Source: Candidula unifasciata (lineage: Eukaryota > Mollusca > Gastropoda > Stylommatophora > Geomitridae). From it: a stretch of 64,000 nt of DNA. The notes beneath the pieces are model-generated. The model did not search any database and was not told where the DNA came from. It was given only the letters and a program-made list of their open reading frames with translations. Location of the stretch: assembly GCA_905116865.2 (NCBI GenBank), contig CAJHNH020000830.1, positions 163,371 to 227,370 on the forward strand, given 5' to 3'. The first letter of the stretch is position 1. Each line of letters begins with the position of its first letter. Position numbers and translations under genes: made by a program. Shown piece after piece: positions 11,335 through 24,900 of this stretch.

Positions 11335-12472
11335 GCCAGGAAGAAGCAGAAGAAGAAGAAGAAGAAGAAGAAGAAGAAGAAGAAGAAGAAGAAGAAGAAG
11401 AAGAAGAAGAAGAAGAAGAAGAAGAAGAAGAAGAAGAAGAAGAAGAAAGAAGAAGAAGAGAGAAGAAGAAGAAGAAGAAGAGGCAGCAGCAGAGGAAGAA
11501 GAAGAAGAAGAAGAAGAAGAAGAAGAAGAAGAAGAAGAAGAAGAAGAAGAAGAAGAAGAAGAAGAAGAAGAAGAAGAAGAAGAAGAAGAAGAAGAAGAAG
11601 AAGAAGAAGAAGAAGAAGAAGAAGAAGAAGAAGAAGAAGAAGAAGAAGAAGAAGAAGAAGAAGAAGAAGAAGAAGAAGAAGAGGCAGCAGCAGAAGAAGA
11701 AGAAGAAGAGGCAGCAGCAGAAGAAGAAGAAGAAGAGGCAGCAGCAGAAGAAGAAGAAGAAGAAGAAGAAGAAGAAGAAGAAGAAGAAGAAGAAGAAGAA
11801 GAAGAAGAAGAAGAAGAAGAAGAAGAAGAAGAAGAAGAGGCAGCAGCAGAAGAAGAAGAAGAAGAGGCAGCAGCAGAAGAAGAAGAAGAAGAGGCAGCAG
11901 CAGAAGAAGAAGAAGAAGAGGCAGCAGCAGAAGAAGAAGAAGAAGAGGCAGCAGCAGAAGAAGAAGAAGAAGAGGCAGCAGCAGAAGAAGAAGAAGAAGA
12001 GGCAGCAGCAGAAGAAGAAGAAGAAGAGGCAGCAGCAGAAGAAGAAGAAGAAGAGGCAGCAGCAGAAGAAGAAGAAGAAGAGGCAGCAGCAGAAGAAGAA
12101 GAAGAAGAGGCAGCAGCAGCAGAAGAAGAAGAAGAAGAAGAAGAAGAAGAAGAAGAAGAAGAAGAAGAAGAAGAGGCAGCAGCAGAAGAAGAAGAAGAAG
12201 AAGAAGAAGAAGAAGAAGAAGAAGAAGAAGAAGAAGAAGAAGAAGAAGAAGAAGAGGCAGCAGCAGAAGAAGAAGAGGCAGCAGCAGAAGAAGAAGAAGA
12301 AGAAGAAGAAGAAGAAGAAGAAGAAGAAGAAGAAGAAGAGGCAGCAGCAGAAGAAGAAGAAGCAGCAGCAGAAGAAAGCAGAAGAAAGAAGAAGAAGAAG
12401 AAGAAGAAGAAGAAGAAGAAGAAGAAGAAGAAGAGGCAGCAGCAGAAGAAGAAGAAGAAGAGGCAGCAGATG
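11335..12472 (+). repeat. ~1.1-kb (GAA)n array with (GCA)3 interruptions
   Basis: Almost pure purine-rich GAA repeats, broken at intervals by GAGGCAGCAGCAGAA. Between about 11838 and 12120 the interruptions recur every 27 bp (eleven or so units), a higher-order repeat; elsewhere long uninterrupted GAA runs reach ~200 bp. Both strands give long open frames (poly-Glu/Lys/Arg or Ser/Leu/Phe) solely because the period is 3. No start context, splice sites or conserved sequence supports a protein. GAA tracts of this length can form triplex DNA. Confidence 0.95.
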
Positions 12473-12479
12473 AAGTGGT

Positions 12480-13600
12480 GGCGTAGTGGTGCAGCCAAGC
12501 CAGGGCTACCAATGCTGGGTTTTCCCTCTAGATCTGGGTTTTTATATAACGCCTTGTGGAAATCTGGGAGAGGGGGGGGGGGGGGGGTTTAAAAAAATTT
12601 GTTATAAAAGTGGTAAATGTTTCGTTTCGCAACTATAAATCTTGTACATTTTAACAATCTGTGTGCGTGTTGACTGACTGACTGACTTTCTACCCCACTA
12701 GGACATCACACAAGCGATAAACACCCGATGACACAAAGTGCCATCATGTGGATGAGGATCGCCGTGGAGAGGTCCCAGAAACCGCGTTCAGACATTTGGC
12801 CATATGTATGGCCTGCCTATATTGCGGCCCCTGGCAAAAGCCAGAGTAGGGCTTCAAATGACAAAAAATTTCGTCCTGAAAAGGACGAAACTGGATATTG
12901 GTGTGCGTGTTTTTTTTTTTTTTTGGGTTTTTGTATAGCTTAGCTAACAAAACAAAAATCTCATTGGCTTGGCAGCCGTTGTGTCAGCTGCTCTTCACTG
13001 GATGTGATTTCACAACACAAACGAGTTGCAAACTCGCCTATTGGTCTCGGCGAAATCAGCAGTTTACAAAACCAGCAAAGACCAAGTAGTTACAAACACT
13101 GGTAAATAAAATACATTTCTCTGGAGAAAATCATGCAGAAGTTACAATTTATGCCTTATTTGATTTATTCTGTTAATTTGTATTTTGGAATATAATTAGA
13201 GGCGTAACTAAAGCATCACTGCCAGAGGGGCAGAGGCATATGATTATTCGGCGACATCTCTATTTTTTACTCATAGGTCCTGTAGTGTCTGCTGGATCTG
13301 TTGCCGGGTTTTCAAAATAATCATGCATTTACGATCTGTTATGATATTATTAAATGACAGATAGATAACAGTTATATTAATTATTACCAGGGCTTTTTTC
13401 CCCTAAAAACTAAAATGTGTTGTATTCTTTACAAAGTGTTAAAAAAACGGAGTTTGATCAGTTTGTCATAAGTTTCTTTGACGTGTCGGCATTCCTGCTT
13501 CTAACCCCTTCTAACCGTAACCCTATCTGGCGAGTATGCATACCAAAATCTTTTAAGGATCTCAAAGCTCAGATGCTTTAGAATCATCACCTTACAAAAC
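12480..13600. other. No gene recognised; G tract and TGAC repeats
   Basis: A G tract at about 12575-12588, (TGAC)n around 12672-12688, a T tract near 12910. The rest is AT-rich without coding signals. Confidence 0.5.
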
Positions 13601-15350
13601 ACATTTGGGAAGATCTTGGAAAAGATAGATGCTGTAAAGCTGCAAGAATTTTTGGAAAGGGGGAAGCTTCTCCCAAGAAGTCTGGGAAGCTACAGGCCAG
13701 GAAAGGACACATGGGCAAATGCAGCCACTTTTGCTTTTGACGTCTGTGAAGGGTTCAAGAACAGACAGGAAACTATGGTGGTAGCACTGGATCTCGAGGA
13801 TGCTTATAACAGAGTAAGATGCAACATCTTGATGACTGCACTGAAGGAGAATGAGGTCAGTCCATAGTTGGTGAATTGGGTTGCAGCTGTCCTTAATTCA
13901 CAGGTTGCTCTCTGACTGGGCTTATGGACCTCAGAACCATGCAGTTTGGCCCCAGGACTGTCACAGGGATCCGCCATCTCACCTGTGTTGCTAGAAGCAA
14001 CAGTAGACAAAGTGACTGTACAGAAATGAGGGCTGTTGTCCAGCCTGAAAAGGCGTCTGTTTTGTGGTTTTCTCTGGACAACAGGATTGTTAAAAGCTAC
14101 TGTCCCAAGTCTCATGATAGATGGTAGAAATGTCAACAGAGAGAGCAAACTGAGGTATCTTAGAATTACATTTGACATGAGCCTGTCCATTTAGGACCAC
14201 GTGGAGAGTGTTGTGACAAGATGCCAAAAAGGACTTCCTGCACTTAAGACTATGGCAGTAGTTGACATAGAGCAGAGAATGCTTTTCACTCTATCAGCAC
14301 CTGATCCTGTCAGTGGTTGATTATGGCCTGGGACTGCTTACCATCTCAGAGTCGGACAAACTAGAGTGCATACAGAACACACCTATGTGGGTTATTCTGG
14401 GTTGCACCAGAAACACCCCAGTGGTGATACATCCTTGGTTTGCCAACTGTTGCAGGTAGGCACAGGTGCTGTAGGCAAAGTCATATCTCAGGGTAGCTGC
14501 AGACACAGACCATGCTTTGCACAAAGTTCTGGGTGCAGTTAAGGGTCAGCAGCTGATAAGAGGGAAGTCATGGATGGCTCAGGCAGCAGACACAATCAGA
14601 CAGGTTTGCATCCTTGAGAACATTAGGTGAGGAGAGGAGTTGTCAGACTTGTGTAGGGTCATAATCACACTGAGCTGGGAATGCAGAGACTGGCCAGCAG
14701 ACGCCACTGGTGGAAATTCAGCAGTTAATTTAAGATAATGCTCTCTCAGAATATTTGATCATTTACACAGACGGTTCAGTGTCAAAGAGCAAAAGAAGTG
14801 TTTATGGTATCTTAGCAAAAGTTAATGATCAACGTTTGGTGCAGGAGAGCCTAGCATATGATACCACAACATTCAGCTTAAGAATGTAGGTAGAAGTGGT
14901 AAGATTAGGACAGGCATGATTCGTGCAGAGTGGCATGCCTTGCTGAGGAGGACACCGATGAGGAGTATTGTCTGGATTTTTTCACCGGGCTATGCCGGTG
15001 TGGTAGAAAATGAACAGACTCACAGAATGGCTGGCTCTGCACAACTTGGTGAAATACTGATGCATGATAAGGCAGAGACGTGGTTAGTGCCTTGTGGGAG
15101 AGCGTGTGCAGTTCGGAGAAGCAGATGGATCACCACAGTCTGGTGAGATTGATGCAGGGGGGGGAGTGATAAGAGGTTTTGGCAGATGCACGAGGCTTAG
15201 AAGAAGGGCAAGACGGACATTCCATCAGAATGCTACTGGCACCATTAGTATCGGAACTCTTCGCTGGCTTCTGAAGATGGGGATGGATCGCTTATAGGAA
15301 TGCCCCGAGTGCTGTGATGTCGGTTCTTGAATCAAATCAAATCAGGCAGG
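13600..15350 (+). mobile_element. RNase H LINE family 2, longest copy
   Basis: Broken but recognisable. At 13616-13867, RPGKDTWANAATFAFDVCEG then VVALDLEDAYNRVRCNIL is reverse transcriptase with its catalytic Asp-x-x-x-AYN block. About 14120-14400 is the thumb (GRNVNRESKLRYLRITFDMS, LESDKLECIQNTPMWVI-like). About 14757-14830 is the RNase H start (YTDGSVSKSKRSVYGILA). At 14916-15080, the frame WIFSPGYAGVVENEQTHRMA is the RNase H end, followed by CDV. The 3' end is GCTGTGATGTCGGTTCTTGA with an (ATCAA)n tail at about 15330-15345. Multiple stops and shifts. Confidence 0.85.
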
Positions 15351-15425
15351 TGCAGTCTGACTTCGAAGAAAAGACCCCCAATTAGTCAACTTTTACAACA
15401 TGCTTATTAGAAAGGCAAACTTTTG
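15350..15425 (+). repeat. Repeat family B fragment
   Basis: CAGGTGCAGTCTGACTTCGAAG...TTAGTCAACTTTTACAACATGC matches the right-centre part of family B, directly after the LINE tail. Confidence 0.65.
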
Positions 15426-15499
15426 GACAGTTGTATAAGTGTAATTTATTTCTGAAAGCAATGACAAACTACCAGATGAAAAAAAAATGCCTAGTAAAA

Positions 15500-15700
15500 G
15501 CTATAGAAAGGTTGGTCCAAAAGTCTTAGGTTTGAATTCGCTATGAGGTGGATTTTTTTCAAATATTGATCTTGGCTCCCAGGTCAACCACGCTTAGAAT
15601 TGGTACCAGGAAATGTCCTGGGAAATAAAAGGGGATGATGGGGTGTTGACCACATCACTTACCAAATGCCAATGGCGTAAAAAGAGACCTTACTATCTGT
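15500..15700 (+). repeat. SINE family A copy
   Basis: Family A is a tRNA-derived SINE of ~260 bp: a tRNA-like head with B-box-like GGTTC-x-x-x-TCC, then CTTGACTCCCAGGTCAACCC, GGGTACCAGGTGCAGTCCTG, GTGATGCTGACCACATC, and a tail near GCGTGGAAAAGGGCTCTTTA. This copy reads CTTGGCTCCCAGGTCAACCA, TTGGTACCAGGAAATGTCCT and GTTGACCACATCACTTACCA just upstream of LSS exon 1. Confidence 0.7.
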
Positions 15701-15730
15701 TTTTATTTTGGTTTTTTGTGTGTGTTCCAG

Positions 15731-15925
15731 ATCATGTCTTTCAAATATGCTAACAACATGAGACGAAATAGGGGAGGGCCTTTCAAAACAAAACCAGCCA
15801 CAGACCTGACAAGATGGCGACTTTCTAATGTGGAGGGACGTCAGACCTGGCAGTACTTTGAAAAGGAAGAAGAGATTCCAAGGAAGCAGACGCTTTTAGA
15901 AAAGCATTCACTGGGATTAGATACA
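15731..15925 (+). CDS. LSS: LSS exon 1 (start codon)
   Basis: The exon follows GTGTTCCAG. The ATG at 15734 starts [20 protein letters not shown]; three bases of 5' UTR precede it in this exon. Residues 1-64 include the animal LSS N-terminal signature RRGGP-x-KT-x-PATDL-x-RWRL. An in-frame ATG upstream (15716) lies in the intron before the acceptor and is not used. The exon ends in phase 0 at ACA|GTAGGT. Confidence 0.93.
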
Positions 15926-18900
15926 GTAGGTTTGATGTGTTCTTAAAATCTTTTGTTTGTTTCCTGTCTGTTTTCTTGATTTACAGCATAATCAATTTTT
16001 GCTGTCCTCTTCCTCCTCCTAATCTTCTTGTTCTTTTAAAATTACTCTAAGAATAATTCATATGTTTATATTTATCATATATAAATCTTGACTTCATTTC
16101 AAAAGATGCTATTGTCAGAATTTAGTCCTATTGCTCACCCAGTAACACCTTATTATGCACTAATATTTAGCTATGAAGACTGCAGCTGGGGATAACATCA
16201 CAAGTTTATTATTTGATTTAAAGCAAAACTGATCACCAAAAACTATACTTTATAACGATCAAACATGACTGCCTGTTTTACCAGGGCAGCCGTAAAGTCA
16301 GAACCATATCTTTCTGTAAACAGAGTTCCAGCTTTGTCTTATAACTGATGTTGAAAGTAAAAAGTAAAGGATCCATTTTCGCTTCCCGATTCATTTTTGG
16401 TATATAGTCTAAAACTTTGGTGTAGACCACTTTCACTTGGTAGATGTCAGCATCTTGTTAGCCGCCTTCACTTTCCAAGATATTTCCTGGTACCAAGCTG
16501 AGGATGGGACTCCAGGTTGTATAACTGTTAGTGTTCATCACTGCATCAACACTCTTCTGATTTGAAACAAAAGATCATCATCATCTTCTTCTTCTGACAG
16601 AAAGTTTTGGTTGTTATTCGACTCCTGGACTTTGGTTTTGATCCAGAACTTGAGTTTTGCATGCACATCCATTTTACAGATCAGAATTATTTGTATGCAG
16701 ACTGTTTGTTCCTTTCCTCTCAGGCATATGCACTCAGACGTTGAAATAAACACTCCTAATCAGTCACCTCCTACGACTGGCTTGTTGAGAGGGCAGTGGG
16801 TTTGTTTTTTTTGTTCTCAAAAATGGAGCCCTAGAACCACACTGGAATGAAATAATACAAAGTCTGTGTTAACCATCAGCACTGTTGTTTTGTGATTATC
16901 AGAGTGAAGAGGCACCAGAGCTACCTAAAGCTGAAAATGTGCCAGATGCTGCTAAAAATGGAATGTCATTTTATACCAAGCTGCAAGCCGAGGATGGCCA
17001 CTGGGCAGGAGACTATGGAGGACCTCTGTTTCTAATGCCAGGTATAAATATAGATAGTAGTATTTCTTCATGTTATAGAAATAACTTACACTGCCACAGA
17101 CTATAATGGTGCATACTTGTATAGCTTATTCTTATATTACACATTCCCTCTTCATTATTTCAGTATTTATGTGGTACCTGTGCAAAGTAAATCAAATTAA
17201 AGGTATTATTATCTTTTTCTTTATCAGCATTCCGAGCCCTTGAGGTTAACAGTTACAGATATCACTCGCCTCCATTTATCTATTTGGTTGGCCTTCTCTT
17301 TCTAGTTAGTCACACCAAGTGTTTGTAGGTGTTTCCAGACATTATCTCTTCATAATCCTCTTGGTCTGCCTCGTTGTCTACGACCATTCATCTCCCTTAT
17401 GTATACAGTTTTTACTTCTCTGTCATCTGACATTCTTTCAATATGCCCCAACCATTTCAGTCTATTAGCTCTCATGATTACAGGGATCAGTGGTGATTTA
17501 AACATCTTTAAATCTCGTTATTGCTTCACACTCTATTCCCCGCTCTTTGCAACTTTGATAGGTCGAGAGATTCGTTGTAAAAAAACTTCAAAAACTTGTA
17601 ATAAGGCTGTGCTGCAAGTTTCAGAGCCATATACAACGACTGGTCTTATCAACGTTTTATATATTTTGATCTTGGTGTTGTGAGACAAACACTTTGACTC
17701 TAACAGATGTTGAAGGGCATAGTATACTTTATTTATGGTATTATAGAAATGTGGAGCTCTGGAGAGAACTAAACAAATCACAGTGAACTAAGAGGTGAGG
17801 AAAATATACTAGTAATGGATAGTACACAAACTGAGAAAACTTGATAACAATATAATTAAAGTACTCTTGCACCAAATAATTTCAGACCAAAAACCTACAG
17901 AAAAGAGAATTAGAGAACTAGGTGAAGAAGATAAAGAGGATATAGGATAAGCTGAATGCCGTGGCAAAGGATATGTTGGCTTATCGTGAGGTTGTTGATT
18001 ACCTGTGTCTCATCAGAGAGTAAAGGAAACAAAGAGAAATACAGTAGTACCTCAGTATATGTCTTCTTTGGTATACTTTTGTTTTTTGTTTGGTATATGA
18101 TTCGCGTGCTATAACTAGTATGAGTCAAAGTGAGTCACAACATCGCATGCTACCCTTGTTTACCTTTCTCATTAATCAAGGAAATGATTGCCTAAGGTAT
18201 GGATGTATATCAAAAATGTTGCTGAAAAGTAGCACCCCAGGAAAACCTAAACAAGTCATTATAGCATTGTCTGGAGTGACAAGACAATATCACATTTCCA
18301 AAACATCTTGAGAGGAAGGCAGAATCGAAGTTGTTTGAAAATACTTATAGTAAAAGTCAAACAAAGCGAGCCTCGACCAGGTTCAAATAGGGAAAAGAGA
18401 AAATAAAAGGAGGAAAAAACACCATAATTTCAAATCATTGATTTGGGAAGGGGGGGGGGCATTTCCTCCTCCTCCATTTATCACCAGGTACCCATTTTAG
18501 GATGAATCAACCTAAGAGCTAAGGACAGGACATATTTAAAAAAAAGTCAGCTTTAGTGCAGATTTAAACCCTAGACCTTCAGGCTGGCAGGTGAGCATCT
18601 AGCCACTGCGCTACTTTGGCGTCCCGTTTTTCCCCAGAGCCATGTTGTTATGGAAGAATCCTACCTCTGGAGAAATTTAAACCCTGGTGAACAGATAATA
18701 GCACTAGCCGGAATACCACATTGGCTCTTTATATAATATATGACTACGGCTTTGTACAGAAATTTGTATAGTTGTTAATAATTCTACAGGTTTAATCATT
18801 GTATGCTACATTACCAAGACACCATTCACACAAGCTCAGAAATTGGAGATGGTCCGTTATTTACGTTCTGTCATGTGCCCTGATGGAGGCTGGGGACTGT

Positions 18901-21900
18901 GAGTGAAACATTTTGTATCTTTTTGGCATTTAATTTTTGGTTTGGCTTCTGTGCATTTATTAATGCGACAAAGAACAAAGCTGCTTATAACAGTATATAG
19001 TAATTAGATAAAATCACAGAAACTCCAGTTCGTGAAGGTGCAAAATAATAATAGTCAGTACTATGGAAAGATCTATTTCAGCTCTTTGTGTCTCAGATTT
19101 TTCTTCGTCTTCTTTTTTTTTTTTTACAGTTAAAAGGATAGTTGGCACATTGCATTGTTTTTTACAGCTAAGCTATAGTATCTATGCCTTTTAATCCAGC
19201 ACTGATTTCAGCAAAAACTAATGTCCCTTTATGACAAATATTTTAGGGGTGGCAGTAGGTTTGCTCCCCCCCCCCCCAGATGAACTCCCAGAACCCCCAC
19301 TGGGCTTAAGGTGGTTTAACAAAGGCGAAAATAATCCTAATGAAAATAGCAAGTTAAGTTTTCATACACTATGAGTGACCACTAGTGTGGCCAGATTTCT
19401 TTATTATGTTGTGGCCAAATGTATAAAGTCAGAGAACACATTATACTGTATTACACTGTGATTGGGACAATGTAAATCAAGCACAATATGTTGCTTAGAA
19501 ATGAAATAGTTATTTAACTATCTATGAGGTAGCCATACGAAAAGTGTCACGTCCATGTGACTTCCCTACCAAGCCTATTGGCAGGGGAAAAGTTGGAAGC
19601 GCTCATCAGGAAAGGTCTCATCCACTCAAACATCCAAGACCTACAAACGGATTGCAACGGACCGCCCAGTCACGACCTCTGCCCTGTGTTTGATACAAGA
19701 GGAAAGACTAACTAACACTGAGGTGCCATAAGTTCATCACCATGCCATTGGCGTTAGCTTCAGTCTCTCTCCAAAAATCTCGGCCCATGGTATTTTGATA
19801 CAGTTCCACTGATGATGTTTCACCATGCCATCACTTCAGGCCATCAAGCATTATCACTCTTGATCTCTCTCTGCATCTTCTACCATTGATCTAATAGGCT
19901 GCTTCGTATAAATGGCATTTAAAAAAGATAAACTGTAAACTTTGAGGTCTTGATGCAAAAGCCATAGCTATAAACCTAAAAGTTTTCAGCTTTGAAACCA
20001 TTTGTACTTTTCTTCTTTCATTGCCTTTAATCTCCCAGTTTGGTGTAGGCTTTCAAGTAACTCACACTAAGCCCTTTATAGACTTGCTCATGATTTGAAT
20101 ATTGCAGCTGAAGTTTTTTGCAGTGTTAACTAGTTTGCATTGACTACTCAGTGTCTGTGCCAGTGGAAATCTCAACCAATTTCCTTTACTGTCCCAGTTC
20201 TTCTTCTGCGCTCATCTGAAGATGTAAATATGTTGTGGCCGTTCACAACATGGCTGCGATATTTGCATCTTTTGGCTGACACATCTGACTACTGCAAGTA
20301 TTTGTTGCCCACGTTAGCGTTCCCAGTACTGTCCCAGTTGAAAACTAGTTATTAACATATCAGTCCCAGCAAAATCTTGAAGCTCACACATGAAAGTAAA
20401 TGTGTAAGGCATCTGTCAGATGTACCAGCAATGTCTCCTACCAGAATTGCAGCTCACTGTTGATGCAGTCACTGTTATGAAAGCCAGCATTGCACTTGCA
20501 ATACTGCATAAGTATACACCATTCTGAAACGTAGTTGACCATCTGCCATTTTTAATTGCAGTTCCCAATACAAAGCTGTTGCAGCCACAACATAAAAACT
20601 GTCCACATAAAATCCACAACTCACAGTGTCACACCAAGCACTCACACAGTAACAGGGTGACAAACCATTTTATGCCCATTCTAGAAATGGGAATTTGCAT
20701 TAGCAAACCTTGGCTAGAAACAAATAACTTTTCCTAGTATCATCCGCCAGCCAGCTATCTACCATACTGAACCAGAATTCAATCTGTCATTGCTGGGAAT
20801 CAACCTGGGCCACTTTCTTGGTTGGCTGTAACCAGTAAATAACTGCAGCTTTCAGAGCTGAACTAGTTATATATAAATAGTCATTAGTGGAGATTGAACA
20901 CATGACACAGTTTTGGTGGTCTTGTGCCCAGTTTTGACATTTTAAATAAGTAAATAGCCATAAAGATTGATATGTACAATTAAATTATAAATAAGTGAAG
21001 CCAGTTTTGTTTCTTTCATTTTATAGGCACATTGAAGGTCCACCCACAGTGTTTGGGTGTACCTTGAATTACTGTGCCATGAGAATTCTGGGAGTTCAAG
21101 CAGATGATGCTGATTTGGTTAAAACACGGACATTGCTTCATAAACTGGGTAATTTATGCAGTGTTGATATCTGTTGGAAAAATTTGTATTGTATTGTACA
21201 TGTATCTTACAGATTCCATTGAATAAAAAGATGAAGAGCAAAGCAGATATTAGGTTTTCTGTGGATAAGCCGTTTGCCTCATGCTGTAAAGGTTGTCGGT
21301 TAGTGCCAGAGACTGCATCTTTTCGTTCCCAAGTTACGTGTGTGGGTTCCAGGGACCCCCCACCACTCACAAGCATGTTAAAAAGTTGATAAATTGTGGG
21401 AGTTTACTTTAAAGTCAGAGTGCATCTGCCTGAGAGGTGAGAAACCAACAGTCTGCATACAGGTGAACAAGATATGTAAAAATAGATGTGCATGCATATC
21501 TCCTGTTCTAGAACCAGACCAAATTCCAGAGGTGGTTGAACAACCAGAATTTTCTGTGAAGTTTACTGACAATGTACATGAAGAAGAAGGGGCTTTCTTA
21601 TGTGCTTTTTACAGAGATCATGGGGATTCGAAGTTCTCGTTTTTGAAATGGTTTCAGCAGATGGTTAGACATTTTTCTGAGAGAGCCTAAGCTATATGGA
21701 ATAGTACCTGGTGCAGTGTATTTGATCCTTTTAGCTGAAGCTCTTAATTTTAGGACACACATTAAGAAACTCTAGTAATAGTCAAACTAGAGAGTCTTTT
21801 CTTTAGAACAGTAAGGGTGAATAAGAGAGAGGGAGACCTAACAAGAACCATTTCAGGAAATTTAGTGATGGTCATTTTAGGCTGGGTTGACCTAAGAACC

Positions 21901-24900
21901 CAGTACATGAAAGAAAAATCTCCATCTTGAAGTAGATTTGAATACATAACCAACATGCTGGCAGGCAAGAAGGATTGCCATTGCATGACCATGGCTCCCT
22001 GTTTCAAAGGTGCAGATTGGTAATTCCTAGTTCTGAGAATGGCTGGTTTTTGTTTAATATCTTGTGGTTAAGTTTGATTTTGTTGCTTCATTTTCAGGAG
22101 GTGCTGCAGCAATTCCCTCTTGGGGAAAGTTTTGGCTTTCAGTGCTGAATGTTTACAGTTATGATGGACTCAATTCTCTTTTTCCGGAGATGTGGTGAGA
22201 TAATAGTTGTAATCCAATATGTATAATTGAGAAATTGATAGGTATTTTTAATGTAGTAAACATGATGTGTGTACTGGTAAGGCTTATATAATATCTTCAA
22301 GGGTTAGTGACAGAAACCATAGCTCCAGGAGTTAGCGGTAGTCACCATCGCTCCAGAAACGAGAAGTTTACATCCTGACTCCTGGAGCTAGAGGCAGACA
22401 TTACAGCTCCTGTTGTAAAAAACAGATGTCTTAGATTCAGGTATAACTGAAGGATTTAGAGAGCTTCATAGATCCAAGTTAAAAAAAAAAATAGCTTAGA
22501 AAGTTAGAGACAGATATCAAAGCTCCAGAAGTTACAAATGTCATTGCTTCTGTACTCACAATCAGCACTGACCCTTATACAGTAGATAAAGGGATACTGC
22601 TGTGAATTTTGTTCCCTCATTGCAGTGGTTGTTGAATATTTTATTGTATCCTGTTCATTCTGCACCCAAGGGCAGCTCTAGTGTTGTGACACCTTTGCAA
22701 GCTGGTGTGCCCAGAACACCTTACATCAGTGTCATCTTTTAGTTACATCATCTACTACTCGTTTTCTGTTAGAGGATTGTTTCTTTCTTCTTCTTCTTTT
22801 TTTTATTGTGTATTTTATTGTTCGTCTAGTTTTAACATATGAAGAGTGATCATCATCATCGTCTTTTTAATTAAATAAACATTCAGTAAAGTAAATAGTT
22901 TTTTGTTCTGTATTTTAGGATACTGCCATCATGGCTTCCATTTCATCCATCAAAATTGTGGTGTCATTGTAGACAAGTCTATTTGCCTATGGCTTATTGT
23001 TTTGGTAGAAGAATTATTGCACCAGAGGATGATTTAATTGTACAGCTTAGAAAGGTAAGTAGTTATTAAATGTTTTTTTGTGTGTCTGTATTTTAGCACA
23101 TGTAACAGTTAGTTTTATTTACCATTATACGTAACTAATAAATTAAATGTTTTTTGTTTTTAATCATTTGTTTTTAATTTTTTAAATTGTGGTGAAGATG
23201 CCAGCTCAGTAAACCCATATTTCTTTGGTCTTCCTCATCAGAATCCCTAGTATCCTAATATTACATACTAAATCATACCCATTAATTAATTTTTTTATAA
23301 CAGTAGCTTCCATCATTCTAATAGATTTCACATAGCGATGACGGTAAACTAATTCCTTGTCACATTATTTCTGAGGACTGTACCTACACATTTATGTGAA
23401 GTGATATGTAGGAGCAGCCGACAGAATGGTTGGAATACTGAGCTCTCACGTAGAAGTCTCAGGATAAAAGCCTCTGTAAGGTTGGGGATTTTTTTTCAGC
23501 CGGGGACCAAAATAAAATCCTGACCTGCACAGTTTGTGGTGACAGCACTAGTTATGTGGCCCTATATTATCAGGTTCAAAGACCCCCCTCCTCCCCCGCC
23601 TACACTGCATAAGTAGTAAATGCAGTCAGTAGTAGAAATTTTTATGTGGGGGGAGGGATATAACATCACATATATTAGGTTACATTGAAGTTGGATGAGT
23701 AGCTGCCTTTGTTGGGCTTTGTTTTCTGTTGGAATCTGTGTATTTTTTTAGGCTTAATTTGAACTTTTGGAGATTGCTTTGTAGATAAGATAGTGATATA
23801 CTTATCATACTAATATCACCACTTGTCTTGGACCGCCAGTCAGTGTGTATGAACGGACAACAGTGTTATTAGAGTAGCTAGGAGTTAAATGTGACTAACA
23901 TAGTGATGTCCCAAGATATGGCAGCACCATGACACTACTATTATAAACTTTGATAAACCTCTCCTTGCCAGTTTAAAAACAAAAGAATTTCTTTAGGCCT
24001 TTCTGTGTTTTCTTTCTTTTCCCCCGCATTTTGCTACGGTGAGCCGCCACGGTGTAGTGCTAAACCCTTGCCTATGGATCGGAAGATTGTAGGTTCAGGT
24101 CCTAACGAAGCAAAAATGACCTTGACTTCCAGGTCAGCACAGTCTTAAATGGGTACCAGGTAGAGTCCTGGAAAGTAAAGGCAGCCAGCATGATGCTGAC
24201 CATATCACCTACTGTGTGTTGATTGGTCTATAAAATATAAGTCGAGACCTATATGCCTAACATGTCTGAAGGCTTGAAAAAAGGTTGTTTACTTTTCTTA
24301 CTTTCATTTTGCCCTGCAAGAAGAGAGATTAAAACCTTTCTTCATTGTCTTTCTTGGGTGACATAGGTTTTGTAAACTGTATATTTTAATCATATGCCTC
24401 TTTGTTGTCTCTGCTTTCTTCTTCTTTTCCTCCTCCTCCTCCTTTTGCTGCTATTGATGCTGCATTCACCCTTAAAAAGACCATTGGCACATTGTGTGTT
24501 GTTGTTTACAGCTAGCTGCGATATCTGTACCTTTTGGCCTGACACATCCGATTTCAGCAACCAAACCATTAATTGGTCACCTTCTATAACATGCTTGGAG
24601 AAGCAGCTGGTCTATTCCCAACCCCCCCCCCCCCCCCCCCCACCAACCCCCTTCCCCAAAAAAGGCCCTAAAGCCCACATGACGAGTCTCTACTTTCACT
24701 GATGTATGTCTTCAAGATGTGATTACTCTGTTTAGTTAATGTACATATTGTGTCTTCACGATCTGCTTACTCTGTTTGGGTAATGCACATATTGTATCTT
24801 CAGGATCTGATTACTCTGTTTTGGTAATGTACATATTGTGTCTTCAAGATGTGATTACTCTGTTTAGTTAATGTACATATTGTGTCTTCAAGATCTGATT

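Noticed and set aside
11215..12592. Open frames of ~400 codons on both strands (poly-Glu, poly-Lys, poly-Ser, poly-Leu)
   Set aside because: They arise from a period-3 GAA array, which keeps most frames open. There is no conserved sequence, start context or splicing evidence.
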